A stretch of DNA of 64,000 nt from Argyresthia goedartella (GCA_949825045.1 OX463810.1:33304201-33368200); one strand, 5' to 3'; positions 31,995 to 43,754 are shown, counted from the first letter of the stretch. Notes: generated by a model from the letters alone, not told the origin. Made by a program: numbers and translations.

Positions 31995-32797
31995 CGACGA
32001 CAACACTTTATGCCCTAGTGCATTAAATGCTATTTTATGCAGCCTACATCAAGCATAAAGAAGGACTTTTCGAGCATGGGATGTGAAAAGGATATTCATT
32101 TATTTTTCACTTGTCCTCTGAATAAAATGTGTGACTTTTGTATGAAACATAAACATTAAATACAGGCCCGTATGTACATTGCTACTGCACATATTATGTG
32201 CTGTTATGCATCCGCCGCCCCGTCTATGAATATGCTTGTTAATTGATATACATTTGAATAGAATAGAATAGAATAGAATATGCGTTTATTCAAGCGTCAC
32301 AATACACAACACATAGCACAAAACAGGAATATACAAAAATAGGAATACACATGGACAAGAACAAAAGTGGGTATATTATGTGATGTAAATGGCTTCTTAA
32401 GAAAACAGCGTAGTGTGCTGGTTGTATACGGCGACGGTGAAACGGCTCCGGCTCAGCATTATGCTACAGGGCCTACAGGAGGACCTGAAGCGCTGGTATT
32501 CTGTCGGAACCGGTGTGACTGAGTGTGTTGTTTTTGTACGGTGTTGATTAGACTACGTAATATGCATAGATAAGAGATATAAACAATAAATAGCATAATA
32601 TAAATGTAGGGTATATGAGTATAGAGTTTGTGTGTGGCATGTAAATAATGGTATGAAGTACGATAAATAAATAAATAAATAAATAAATAGGCACAGTAAT
32701 TATGATAAATATGAATAATGTACAAACATGTTTGAAAAATGCAAGAGGTTTTGGGGGTCAGAAACGAAGGCTGCCGATGCAGACTGCAGAGATAGCT

Positions 32798-35650
32798 TCA
32801 GTTATCCGCTTTTTGAAGGGCTAGTAAATAGGCTTTGTATGCTGTTTTATAGCTGGTTAAAGTTATTTTTTCACGAATTGGCGGAGGGATATTATTCCAG
32901 CATTTTGTAGCCAGATATCTGAAGCTACCCCTGAAAGCAGCAGTCCGATGCCGGGGAATGGAGAGTATATTTGTTGAGCTGCGGTTCATGTGGTGATTGG
33001 AAACTTTCCAGGAGAGCTTTTCGTGAAGGTATTCAGGTATCCCTCTCTTTATAACACCGAACAAGAGCGCTGCAAATTGAAATTGTTGTCTGCCTTTCAT
33101 TTTTAAAACATTTGCTCGATTCAGATAGGGCGTGATATGAGTACGTGGTGGGACGATGTAACAATAGCGAGCGCAGGCGTTCTGCACTCTCTGTACCAAT
33201 CGCTCAGTGCGCTTATACAAACGCGGCCCGTATACTGTGATGCAGTAGTTAAGCTTTGACAACACTAACGCCTCACAGAGCTCCACTCGTATTTCTTCTT
33301 TTAGGAATTTCCGAATTCTGTAAAGAATATTTAACCTGTAAAAACAGTTTTTGACGAGCTCGAGAACATGTTTGTCAAAACGCAGCTCCTCATCCATGAT
33401 TAGACCCAGGTTCCGCGCTTCATGCACTCGCTCCACTGGTACCCCCGATATAGCAATTTGTGGATTCATATCGCCAATAGTATTCACCTGGTGTCTCGAG
33501 CCGAGTATCATGAAGTTTGATTTTTTTGGGTTTAGTACCAACGCATTTTTGGAGGATCAAGTTGTTATACGTTCTAAATCCGCATTTATCCTCCGCATAA
33601 CATCAGGAAGCGATTCTTTGTTCACTTCAATATAAAGCTGTAAATCATCGGCATATAGATGATATTTGCAATGGTGAATGCAGCTTGTGATATCAGCGCA
33701 GTACAGAATAAATAATAGAGGGCTCAATATGGACCCTTGAGGAACACCTCTACAGGTGGTGACTTTTTGAGAGTGATTTTTGGTTCCGTCACTATTTGTT
33801 AAGACTACTTGTTGGTTGCGGTCTTTGAGGTAAGTTTCAAACCACTTAATCGTATTTACTTCAAATCCATAGTAGCTTAGCTTGGAAAGAATTAAATCCA
33901 CATTGATGGAGTCAAATGCTCTAGAGTAGTCAAGTAGGACGAGAAACGTGGCATTCCCAGAGTCTTGGGATGCTAATACGTTGTCAACAACATCAAAAAG
34001 TGCCGTCATTGTAATACGATTCTTTCTGAAATCTGATTGAAACTTTGGAAGAAGGCCGTGTGTTTCCGCAAATGAAATTACTTGAAAGTACACAAGTTTT
34101 TCGAAAATTTTAGAGAGGTACGGTAGTATACTTATAGGTCGTAGATCAGATATTATTTTGGGGTTACTTATTTTTGGGGTCGGACGGACAATAGACGCCT
34201 TCCAAGATGATGGGAATATAGAGGTAATCAAGGATTGGTTTAGAATATGAGTAATTATTTTAAGTGTTTGTGGTAATGTGAGAATTAACATATCCATTGT
34301 AATTTTGTCCATACCACAGGCGTGTGAGTTCTGTTTAAGAATAATTTTACTGACATCATGCTCATTCACTTGTTTAAGTCGGAAAACACCAGGACCAAAT
34401 CTATGGTATTCGTAAAAGGTGAGATCTGATATTCTTACATGATCTTCCCCGGGGATATTCATAAAATGAGACATAATATCGTTGGGATCAGCAAAGTTGT
34501 CAGGAAGTTCATTTGGTTTTTTGAAGTTAGGAATACACGTCTCACGAAGTTTTTTCCATAACTGATTTGGGTCTTTGGTGTTATTGTTGATGTGGTGCTC
34601 AAAGTATGCCCTCTTTTCTGCAAAAAGACTGGTTATTACGAGATTTTTAAGAGATTTGTATTCCTGTTTATGAGTTTGAGATTTGGATTTCTTATAAGTT
34701 GCATGTACTTTGCCCCTTAGCTGCATCATCAGTCTGACATTATTGGTTAACCAGGGCATATGTCGATCTTTGATGGTCGTAGTTTTTTCTGGATCATGTT
34801 TATCGAACAAGTCGAGAATATATCCCTCTAAGGTTGCGACCATTGAATCAACATTGGCTCCTTTTGCAATTATATCCCAATCAACAGCGTTTAAATCATG
34901 CTCAAAGCATTTCATAGGTATGCTCTTAAGTGGTCTATAAGTGGTTTTAAATGTTGGATATTTATCCCTTTTAACCTTTAATTTAACTGTCAATAATGCA
35001 TGAGCGCCGAGGTCTGGGATATGATTTATTGAAACATTTGAAGCGGTGGCATTTGTACAGAAAAGGTCTATCAAAGTGGCGCTGTGATCTGTAAAATGTG
35101 TGGGTTCAGTAATACAGTTTGTAAGACGAGCGTACTCTAGAAATTCTTGCAGTTTTTTTGTCATGGTATTTTCTCTATTCAACATGTCTATATTGAAATC
35201 CCCAGTAAGAATGATACGATCAAATTTGGAAAACGTTGCTATAGAGTCAGTCAACGCATCAAGAAATGTATCAACGCCTATCCATTGCGGGCGATAGGCA
35301 GTACCAACAATAATCTTTGAAGATTTGACGCTAAGGGATAGCCAGAGCTGTTCAACTTGGGAATCTGATTCAGGGTGAGGGTAAATCCTAGCCCGAAGAC
35401 CAACTCTAATGTAGAAGGCTAAACCTCCACTTCGTGCTTGGCGAACTTGAGTGGGGCGAGCTACATGGCGTAAACGGTAACCAGGAATAGATGGGGCTCG
35501 GCCTAATTCACCTTCACGCAACCATGTCTCGTTTATGGCGACAAGATCTGGCGATCTTTGTAATATAGCTACAATAAGTTCATCGTGCCCAGTGTTTAAA
35601 GACCCCGCATTCCAGAATGAAATTGTAAGTAGGTTATTACTTAGCTCTTT
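32798..35650 (-). pseudogene. LINE ORF2: endonuclease and reverse transcriptase, one nonsense codon
   Basis: One continuous frame of about 950 codons, interrupted only by TGA at 33557-33559 (context RINADLERITT-stop-SSKNALVLNP), plausibly a mutated Trp codon. Endonuclease blocks: WNAGSLNTGHDEL, VAINETWL, VGTAYRPQW, LTGDFNID. RT blocks: LRPISILPYLSKIFEKLVY, LLDYSRAFDSIN, GVPQGSILSPLLF and the catalytic LYADDLQLY. The C-terminal thumb and the KLNYCITVYG, TERLVQRVQNACARY parts are intact. An in-frame stop at 35651 precedes the endonuclease and no ATG is seen near it, so the start codon is unclear. Confidence 0.88.
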
Positions 35651-36171
35651 TTATAAAAAAATTATAATAATATAACTGTGTGTATTTGTGTTCAAGTGTG
35701 GTATATTGGTATGTGTACAATATATCTCGGGTTTTAGGTAGATGTAGATGTGTTTTTGTGACAGAAATGCTTGATAAGAATAGGAAGTTTATGCGAAGAT
35801 TCTGTGATAATAATGTACGGCGGGTATATTCAGGTTGTGTTAGATTTGTAGTGAAATGATGAGTATCTTGTGAGGTGCTAGGCCTTATAGAAACCAGTTT
35901 GTCGCTGCCGCCGGCCGGTAGCAACGTGTTCACCCTCGCGTAAACAATGCTGGACCAGTAAACGCTGGACATATTGTTATCATAAAATTGAAAATGATTA
36001 TATTGGCTGTATAAGCAAACCACGCCGCGGTATAAAAGTGACCCACAAATAATACAAAGATAGCAAGTGACGAAAGTACAAAAGAAAGACACGGAATCAG
36101 CGGTGATTGTCAAATTGAGTAAAATTATAAGTAAATAATACACGGTTAAAGATAGTAATAGTGTTTGATAA

Positions 36172-36651
36172 TTAGACTTTAACAGGACTAGTGCGGTTTC
36201 CAAAAACACGGTGCAAGTCATCATCACATCGTATATAATTGATTTTAGATGTTTTGGATTCTCTAGCCTGCACCAGGCCATCCTTGGTCCATATGAACTG
36301 CCAGCGCTTCCCAAGTTCTCGGGCTTTAGCGAGTAGAACCCGGTTTTCTCTCGACAGTCGTTCATTTACGTGCAATTTCTGATGAGTATGAGGTGGGTGA
36401 CCCAGACCGTCAGTAGACGTGCCGCGTCGGACTTTTGCGCTCTTAAGCATCTCGTCGCGGATGGCGCGCCGCGTCAGCTGGACTACAATCGGCCGTGGCC
36501 TGATCTTCTGAGGCTGGTCACTGGCCACCACCGCTGCTGCTGACCTTGCTTCCGGTGTGCGGGGGGCCCCAACGCGCGCCGCGTTGACTACATCTCGTTC
36601 GTCCAGCTTCACGCCAAGCTTCGTTGCTACTGCAGTCACGATATGTAGCAC
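36172..36651 (-). pseudogene. LINE ORF1 fragment with FP-like C-terminal domain
   Basis: 159 codons containing RPIVVQLTRRAIRDEMLKSA and VNERLSRENRVLLAKARELG, then WQFIWTKDGLVQARE. This matches the nucleic-acid-binding C-terminal region, related to the baculovirus FP protein C-terminal domain, that occurs in ORF1 of many insect LINEs. The N-terminus (normally a coiled coil) is missing because of the 5' truncation near 36655. Confidence 0.65.
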
Positions 36652-36655
36652 AGAT

Positions 36656-37560
36656 TTTTGTTTGATTTGTCAGTTCGGAATCTTTATGCCAGCTTTATTG
36701 ATGATGCTCAGGCAGTTGGTTCGTTCGGAATAAAACCACATAGTGAACCACTAAGGTACCAACTACTTGTACAGTTTAGTTGGTCATTCAGGAACGAGGA
36801 AATAAAAACAATTTCAAGACGTTTGTTTCATTCCTCGACTTCCATTTCCAAGTGATATTAGTAATAGATTCCAAGATATTAGTGAAAACTATTTAAATTG
36901 CACCCAGATTCCGATGTTTGTGGCTTACGGAATAAACTGCATTTATGGCAGAAAGCAAGCCGCTTTGACTAGTGATAATAGGGACCATTATGAATGAGTT
37001 CATCCGAAGAAATTAAAATTTTATTCACTGGAAATCAAAATGGCGGACCTTTTTCAACATTTATAAAAAATGAGAATTAAAACGGCTTCACCGATTTTAG
37101 TGATTAGGGTGTCAAACAATTGGTATTGGCTCTTTAATAATAAAAATATCCCCTAAGAAATTAAAGAAGGTGTTATGGACGCCGGGCACGCAAGAAACAA
37201 GACTGCAAGCCGCGACACTTTCCTGCTCCAACCCGCTAGCGCTGTCTCGCTTGCGCTATGCTCGCACCGCCGCGACTAGTTAAGCTAGTATAAGCCTGTA
37301 TATAAGTAGGAACATTTGTAATTTTGATTCATTCGGATACGAGCATTGGAAGAATAAACATCTCCAGAGCGAACTGAGTTTTCCTGAATAGAACCCGAAC
37401 CACATACAGTCCACAACAGAAGGCATTAAGAAAATTATGAAATTTCGTATTTTTTTTTCATTCTTATGAAAATCACAACTGTATTTCCCATGATATATGG
37501 TCACATAATTTGTTCATTTAATTAATCCTGATATTTTAAACTAAAAACCATCAACAATGA
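36656..37560. other. No gene supported; GC-rich spot
   Basis: An ORF at 36658-36855 (DLSVRNLYASFIDDAQAVG) has no family that I recognise. At 37170-37275 is a CpG-rich stretch (CGCTAGCGCTGTCTCGCTTG, CTCGCACCGCCGCGAC) unlike its AT-rich surroundings. Confidence 0.35.
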
Positions 37561-37599
37561 CTTATGATTTTTTGTATGCTTTATCTGCGATCGGCCTCT

Positions 37600-38400
37600 G
37601 GCCATGATCAGATGGCTTGTGAGTTGTTGGCGGGTTGGTGTATGACTCCACTGAGGAAAACACCCATTATTCCTGTTGGGGACTCTATACCCTTTCCAAG
37701 ATGTTATGTCTTTTTAGACTCTTTTTGGTCTTAGGATCAGTGAGGCTTGCTGCCAGTTTATTGGGGTGCTTAACAAGCCGTTTTGTTTAGGACTATACCA
37801 GGACAACAATTTCCTCTTTTACAGTGTTGATTCCTAGGGTTTTATTTAACATCATCCAATATCATATAGACCAACAAGCTTGTTACAAAGCTTGTTAAGC
37901 TTTTTCCTGCATCTCGTTTAGATTTGATGTGCTTTTTCCAAGTTAATCTGCGATCCAGGTGAATATCAAGGTATCTGACGGTGTTTTGGTGTGGAAGTGT
38001 TTGGTCTTAATTCCGAGGGCAATTCCCTTTACGTAGGGTGAAAGTGACATGGGTAGACTTTAAGGTACATGCCTTTATTCTCCAGGTCTTCAACCACTTA
38101 TCTATATTGTTCAGTGGTAACTGAAGAGTTGCTGATGCTGTAGACAGATTAGGGCTGCTGGACAGTAGGACTGTGTCATCTGTGAATGTTACTGTTGTTA
38201 CTTCTGGTGTCTTATTTTGTCGCATACTCTACGAGCCTGCTCGATTGTTGAGTGTTCCTCTCGGAAGCAGAATTGACGGTGATTTTTTCAAGTAGTTTCG
38301 ACATGATTGGTAACAAGCTTATTGGTCTAAATGATATTGACTGATGTTCTGGCTTACCCTGCTTATCGATCATTATAATTTGTGATATTTTCGTGGCTGC
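37600..38400 (-). pseudogene. Jockey-like LINE RT fragment
   Basis: Minus-strand pieces read VTFTDDTVLLSSS (the FADD block with Ala changed to Thr), LNNIDKWLKTWRIK and THVTFTLRKGNCP (38007-38225), with upstream SKLLEKIT and downstream LDRRLTWKKHIKSKR read across stops. This order matches a Jockey-type RT palm and thumb. Heavily decayed. Confidence 0.65.
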
Positions 38401-38591
38401 TGTACAAGCTCGGTCTCGTTATGTAGCTAACGCGCCCACGTCTCGTGCTCTAGCACTTTTAAATGGCTTCACATCACATTGTCCATGATACTGATATTTT
38501 TACATGTTCTAATAGTAAGTTTGTAATGTCTTTCTATCTATATTCATAAAGATAGAAAGATATCTACATTTATTGGCGCTCTTACAGATGG

Positions 38592-38840
38592 CTAGAATGT
38601 GTTCATGTGTTGATCAATCCTTAACAATAATACTCCCTGAACAGAGTATGGGAACGAAACTGGTGATGGAGATCTGGAAAAGGAGATGACGCTGCACTTG
38701 GAGACATTAAATTCGAGGTTATTGGTCTCGCTCCACTCTGAGACAGCATCTATGTCCTCTTGCAATCTCATACAATCCGGACTATCTATAGCGCAGTATA
38801 GTTTCAAATCATCTGTATACACATTCTGTGAAAATTTCAA
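38592..38840 (-). pseudogene. Second LINE RT fragment
   Basis: VYTDDLKLYCAID (catalytic block, normally YADD), then LQEDIDAVSEWSETNNLEFN and KCSVISFSRS are typical of the RT palm of Jockey/X-type LINEs. It differs from the fragment at 37600-38400, so it represents another element. Only about 80 codons survive. Confidence 0.7.
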
Positions 38841-38869
38841 CTCTATACCTATTTCCTTTCATCAGATAG

Positions 38870-38960
38870 AGCCCGCTGACAGACAGATGGACAGACAGAC
38901 AGACAGACGGTTAGCGGAGGCTTAGTTTCGTACCCTTCAGGTACGGAACCCTGACCGCTG
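38870..38960. repeat. GACA microsatellite with dispersed-repeat tail
   Basis: A GACA run (38877-38909) is followed by TTCGTACCCTTCAGGTACGG and AACCCTGA. The GGTACGGAACCCT motif recurs at 50370-50383. This pairing is familiar from lepidopteran repeats; the family is not certain. Confidence 0.45.
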
Positions 38961-40384
38961 AACGGATTTTTATGTTTTATTCGTTTTTTTAGTATATCTC
39001 GATTCATTTAATGAAAAAAAAATATTTTTGAACATATAATACTGAGCAAAGCGGCTTGCTTTCTGCTAAAAATGCAGCTTTTGATATAAATATTGCTGTA
39101 AACCCTAACACTATGATGTGTGTACAGGTTGTACAGTATTATATCTTTTTTGACTACTAATGTGTTTTTGATTTGAAATACACATTTCGATACTGCATAT
39201 TTTTTTTGCTTAGTCACGCACGTCCGGGTCGCATTATTACATAATGGGCCCTAGAAAATTAAATTGTTTACGTGATTCGCTTATAAATTGCTAAAAATAA
39301 ATACAAATTACATTCGATGTGTATGCAAAACCTGATTAAATTATCGTATAAGTAAACGCAAGTAATACCTTATAACTTTTATGTAATTTAATATCAAATA
39401 AGAAAAACGGGTGCCTTTCAAACAGTCATGTAATTTTATGTTTTTCTTTACTCGGGCAATCACGTCTTCTAACAAAACGCACAGGGATTTGATATTGGTG
39501 ACGGCAACAAAGTTATAATAAAATACACTTGTTGGTGTTCGGAGGCTCCAAATAATGGTTGTTCATATCATTAGTGAGTCATGGAACTTGTAAGGGCCGG
39601 GCCTCACGATGCGGTGCGGCGCCGCACACCGCACGAAACAGGACGAGACAAGGTGGAGCGGGCTGGTAGGAGGGGGAAAATAGGGGCCCTTACCGAGGTG
39701 GACCGATTCATCAAATCCAATCTCTATACCCAATTAGGCGGCACGGTGTGATGCTTCTATGTGCCACGATTGAAGATTGCACTTACTATAGAGATATGGT
39801 AAGACTCACTGCTGTCTCTCCATACTGGAATAGACTACATTAATAAATTGTTGTTATGTGGGCAGAAGCGATTCCATCTCTTTAACTTCAACGGACTGGC
39901 TAACCCTAGCCTAGGCTGAAAGATTGGTCATATCATACCTAAACATACCACTACCACAGCCAACCACATTTCCCAGACTTTAGAGACTTATTTTTAGAGA
40001 TTAGATTAGAGATAATGTTTAGATCGTGATTATCAGATACAGCTTATTATTTAGTCATTAATCACAATGCAAAGATAATTTGTTTTTTGAGCGTCTGTCG
40101 GTTTACAACCATTATCTCATTGTTTTGGGCTGATGAACGAACAAATTTGATTAATGTAGACGAAACTAATAAATCTAATAATTTTGACAATAATTCATTC
40201 ATACATTGCATATACTCGTACAGAAACTACATAGACAGACAGGTGCATGTTCTATCCATCTAGATCTCACGCAAATACTTGTACCACAAAGGTCACAAAA
40301 AGTTCTTTAAAAAAAAGAGCTCAATAGCTGAAGCGCCTGATTGATGATGATTATGGTGTACTGAACCCCAGCTCCTACTCCCAG
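38961..40384. other. No gene supported; presumed FLVCR intron or upstream DNA
   Basis: AT-rich, with a GC-rich spot at 39590-39690 containing the palindrome GTGCGGCGCCGCAC. No preceding FLVCR exon was recognised, so earlier exons must lie further upstream or were missed. Confidence 0.4.
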
Positions 40385-40513
40385 GGTCTCCGGGTGACAA
40401 CGATCATAGGCGCGTTCGGCACCTGCCTGGGCGCCTGGATGAAGGTGTTCTCCGTGCCGCGAGACATGTTCTGGCTCGGCTTCGCTGGGCAGACCGTCGT
40501 CGGCATCTCACAG
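40385..40513 (+). CDS. FLVCR: FLVCR-type transporter, internal exon
   Basis: 129 bp, exactly 43 codons, bounded by CTACTCCCAG before and GTAGCT after. It encodes GLRVTTIIGAFGTCLGAWMK, then VFSVPRDMFWLGFAGQTVV and GISQ, matching the FLVCR family of major-facilitator proteins (heme or choline transporters in the plasma or mitochondrial membrane). The segment covers the end of one transmembrane helix, a short loop and the start of the next. Codon use is GC-rich, unlike the flanks. Joins in phase 0 to 41627. The family name refers to a host receptor protein; this is not a viral gene. Confidence 0.85.
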
Positions 40514-40515
40514 GT

Positions 40516-40665
40516 AGCTACACATGGCATGGCATGGCTTTTTGATCGTATGGCGGATAGTAAAGAGCTACACATGGCATGGCATGGCTTTTTGATCGTA
40601 TGGCGGATAGTAAAGAGCTACACATGGCATGGCATGGCTTTTTCATCGTATGGCGGATAGTGAAG
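40516..40665. repeat. Three 50-bp tandem units directly after the splice donor
   Basis: Units start at 40516, 40566 and 40616 and read AGCTACACATGGCATGGCAT and so on, nearly identical. The first begins at intron position +3, so the array grew from the donor-proximal sequence. It contains GGCAT repeats that could themselves slip. Confidence 0.85.
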
Positions 40666-41123
40666 CCACAACCTCTATCAAACTGTATGTTATCTTGTCC
40701 TCCGTTCAATTGACGCGTTGCCCAGTTTTTATAATCTGGATGCAAGCCCATTGACGTTCATTCTAAATTCTAAAACCTATGGTTTACAATAGCATGTTTT
40801 TATGATTTGCGTGACAGTTAGGTAGGATGTAAGTACAGACCGTTCACAGTTATTTTACCTCTGACATTTCAGGAACAGGACATCAAAACAGGAAGTAAGC
40901 GACAGAGCTGTGCTGTGCGTCTTCTTCTTTCGCTGAGAAAAGGAAAGGGAGAATGATGCCTAGCTCTGTCCCTTTCTTTCTGTGTTTTGATGACACATGA
41001 CGCAGGTTAAATATCCCGACTGATTGAACGATGATATCGCCAAGATTGCTGGGACTGGGTATCCGTGATAGGCGCACGACCATAAAAATACGTACTAAAG
41101 AAGAGGCCTTTTCTCAGTAGTGG

Positions 41124-41577
41124 GTAATAATAATAATAATACCTTGGACACTATTTACACACATTGATCTAGCCCCAAACTAGGATTCAAGTCAGTCAAG
41201 TCAAGTCAAAGTACTTTATTACTGTAGATATTTACATATACTTAGCAAACGTAAATTTTGCCTCTTCTCTACATTGGACCACTGTGGGAGAAGAAGGGCG
41301 TAGAAACTCCCACAGATTGATTTTTAGATCTCTTTTAAAATGGGTTGTGCTTAACTATTACAAATATGAAAAATTTAATTATTATGATTAATAAGCAGGA
41401 ATAAATAATTACAAAATTATTAACAGCAAGGCCTGTGTTGAGCTAGATTAACCCCATACAGTCCTTCCCTGTATTCCCTGTATCTTGGGAACTAGACACT
41501 ATAGACAAAGATACACATACTTTTATAGATAAATATAAAACTTAGATAGATAAACAACCATGAATAGTGTACAAACA
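41124..41577 (-). mobile_element. SINE type B copy split by a LINE tail
   Basis: SINE body pieces 41124-41188 (CCTTGGACACTATTTACACA ... AAACTAGGATTC) and 41477-41577 (CCTGTATCTTGGGAACTAGA ...) match 50041-50220 and 51673-51850 with the interruption removed. The tRNA-like head is missing at 41577. The LINE insertion at 41189-41472 is flanked by ATTC. Confidence 0.75.
41189..41472 (-). mobile_element. 3' tail of the CR1-group-like LINE, inserted in a SINE
   Basis: Same 3' UTR as at 4183-4560, 14572 and 28616, beginning with GTCAAGTCAAGTCAAAG (terminal repeats) and ending near CCCCATACAGTCC. The hairpin CTGTGGGAG (41282-41290) with CTCCCACAG (41307-41315) is perfect. Flanking ATTC at 41185-41188 and 41473-41476 is the likely target duplication. 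Confidence 0.8.
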
Positions 41578-41626
41578 TACGTTCTCGAGCATGCGAAACT
41601 GACTCTAATTAGCTTTCGTTTCCCAG

Positions 41627-41722
41627 GTGTTTATCCTGAACATCCCTCCGAGGCTGGCCGCGGTATGGTTTGGAGCTGACCAGGTCTCGTCGGCTTGCAG
41701 TATCGGCGTGTTTGGTAATCAG
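41627..41722 (+). CDS. FLVCR: FLVCR-type transporter, next exon
   Basis: 96 bp, 32 codons, preceded by the acceptor TTTCGTTTCCCAG and followed by the donor GTAAGG. It encodes [20 protein letters not shown] and [12 protein letters not shown], among the most conserved stretches of FLVCR proteins (the RLAAVWFG and [10 protein letters not shown] motifs). It is in phase 0 with the exon at 40385-40513; the 1113-bp intron between them contains the 50-bp repeats, a SINE and a LINE tail. The protein must continue, yet no later exon is seen before 64000. Confidence 0.88.
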
Positions 41723-42065
41723 GTAAGGGAACAATTTCTGCTTTGCTAGCTTAGTCGATTATTCTGTGCGACTGGGTGTGGTACTGAGATGAGCGGAATA
41801 GCAGGGAACTGGAACTTTAATGCTCACTTATCATCATTCAAAACAAAGCCCGGCCCAAACTGAGACGTGAAAATTAAAGTTGCTCAGATCAAATCCATTT
41901 CATAGTAAAAGTTATTCATAGTAAAATAATGATATCCCCAACCACCCACTAAAATATGACTACATCTTCCAGTTTAAGTATAGGTAGAGCAAAATTGAGA
42001 CATTTCAAAGGCAAATTGTTCAAGTAACGAACTGATTTAACGTGATTTAAACGTAACATTTACAT
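41723..42065. other. Start of FLVCR downstream intron, nothing recognised
   Basis: The donor GTAAGGGAAC is followed by AT-rich sequence without motifs. Confidence 0.45.
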
Positions 42066-42246
42066 ATAGGCACACACATTGCTTCTGGCCCCACACTAGG
42101 ATACTGTGTCGTGGGAACCAGGTACAGCGACGTCACAAACATGTTAACATCCTGGGAGCTGTTTTCTTCCTCCCCAGTCGGGATTCGAACCCGGGGCCTC
42201 TCGCTTGGAAGCACCGCCATGACCGCCACACCACAGAGGTCGGTCG
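42066..42246 (-). mobile_element. tRNA-derived SINE, type A, copy 2
   Basis: Best-preserved type A copy. On the minus strand the head has an A-box-like TGTGGTGTGGCGGTCATGG and the B box GGGTTCGAATCCC, followed by the body with GGTTCCCACGACACAGTATC. Both polymerase III promoter boxes are readable. Confidence 0.75.
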
Positions 42247-42668
42247 AATCGAATTATTACAGTCTTGACAAAGATATTGTGGCTGCTGCTAAATGAAACA
42301 TTCGCTACTTGGGTAGATATGAACAGAGTCATTCTGATGAGTGAAGTGACGCGAACAGATTGTTTTTGTGAAGTGACGATGACGAATACCTATGCACTTC
42401 AACCGCTCGTTAAATGTAACTGCAAGTTTATAATCTTGTGTACATAGAGACAAGATATCAGATCATCACGTGATATGCACGTGGTGTTTGTATTGTGGTT
42501 CAGTTATAATATTGCCAGCTGTTTTAATGTGAGATACTTTTCAACGTACATATATATCGATAATTAAATAAGAAAAAAAATAGTTTTAATATTTTACATT
42601 TAGCATAAGATGTAATTTGTTAATGAGTTCTATTAAATAGTAGCAACTAAAACTAAACTATAACTAAA

Positions 42669-42979
42669 CTAAACTAAATTAAAAATTTCCCTGAGTTCGC
42701 TGCCGGGCGGGAGGGTGCCCAAGACGCTGGCACTGTTGTTACCTCGCTGTATCGCAATACTGATGCGTTGAGCGAGGTAGGCGCCAGCTCTGCGGTCCCC
42801 TGACGCTTCGACGAGCCTCTTAGAGATTTCTTTGAGGACTCTTCGAGCGTCAGGGCCCCACGGCCCAAGGGTCTCAAAGCCGAACGGCATAAACAAATAG
42901 TCGTTGTCGTCGTCAGAAAAAATTGTTCCCAATAAATATATTCGCTTAAAATGTAACCAAAAGTAAGGGGTGATTTCAA
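42669..42979 (-). pseudogene. Retroelement protein C-terminal fragment (copy B)
   Basis: Open frame with YLFMPFGFETLGPWGPDARR, KEISKRLVEASGDRRAGAYL and QRISIAIQRGNNSASVLGT, ending in a stop at 42669. Homologous to copy A (2-193). No RT core lies upstream on the minus strand, so it is an orphan fragment. Confidence 0.6.
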
Positions 42980-43296
42980 TGCAGTTACATCACCTCTAGT
43001 TTATATCAAGTTACTGTTAGTGTATTGATTATATTTTTGCTATGAAAGATCTCTAAACCATCAGCCAACAGCATTAACATGTGACAGCGCTGTACATATT
43101 GCGACAAGATTCTCTCCATAAACTGTCGTCAATATCCCAGAGAAACCAATCCGAAGAGAAAGAATAGATCTGTTGCTGTATCGACAAATAATCATATACA
43201 AGCAGTGTTACTCACGAAATCAGGATAAATTGGACTGGAGGCGCACAAAAAGATTTTGTGGTTTTTTGTTTTATATGTTTATGACGTTGCTGGTTC
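42980..43296. other. Nothing recognised
   Basis: AT-rich, with no repeat match within the window and no motif-bearing ORF. Confidence 0.4.
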
Positions 43297-43360
43297 TGGT
43301 TCCCACGATACAGGGTAGCTAGTGTAGGGCCAGAAGCAATGTATGAGCCTGTATATAATT
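43297..43360 (+). mobile_element. SINE type A fragment (plus strand)
   Basis: GGTTCCCACGATACAGGGTA followed by GTAGGGCCAGAAGCAATGTA is the reverse complement of the body of the type A SINEs; head and tail are missing. Confidence 0.6.
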
Positions 43361-43754
43361 GTTTATGATTCGGGGGACGAGGTGACGTTTCTTCGAAGAA
43401 ACGCAGCTACAGAGATAAACTAATTTCAATTGCATGGAACAAGCGGGCAGATTTCAAAACTGGACAACACAATTTCAGGCGCACTTGCAAACGATACAAA
43501 ATGTGAAACATGCATCCTACATTTTTTTTTTCATCCGTTTTTTTTTTGTATTTATCATGCTGTATACACATACCTTTGGCGCTGCAGACGGAAATGTTTG
43601 GTTTAAATTATGTGTTGTTGTGTATGTCTGTACTGCTGTTTTGTGTATTCATAAATAAATAAATAAAAATACACAAAAAATAAATTGACATGATCCACGT
43701 CGATTTGCGTGGTTTGAAGTTACTGAAAAAGGCTGGCTAAAAACCTTAAATATT

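Larger units (their letters stand above)
32255..36655 (-). mobile_element. Nearly intact LINE with FP-type ORF1 and EN-RT ORF2
   Basis: Minus-strand non-LTR retrotransposon: partial ORF1 (36172-36651), a gap of about 520 bp, ORF2 (32798-35650) and a 3' UTR ending in four to five copies of TATTC (GAATA on the plus strand, 32262-32281). The 5' end is truncated in ORF1. There is an endonuclease and RT but no RNase H; the clade is probably Jockey/CR1-like. An AAAT microsatellite sits in the 3' UTR (32664-32690). Confidence 0.85.

Noticed and set aside
33351..35297. Plus-strand ORFs across the LINE ORF2
   Set aside because: Antisense shadows of the conserved minus-strand RT and endonuclease frame.
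40385..41722. A viral gene, because of the FLVCR name
   Set aside because: FLVCR is a host major-facilitator transporter named for its use as a virus receptor; the exons have host splice sites.
42066..42246. tRNA gene
   Set aside because: A B box and A-box-like sequence are present, but the fold is incomplete and the segment continues into a body shared with other SINE copies.
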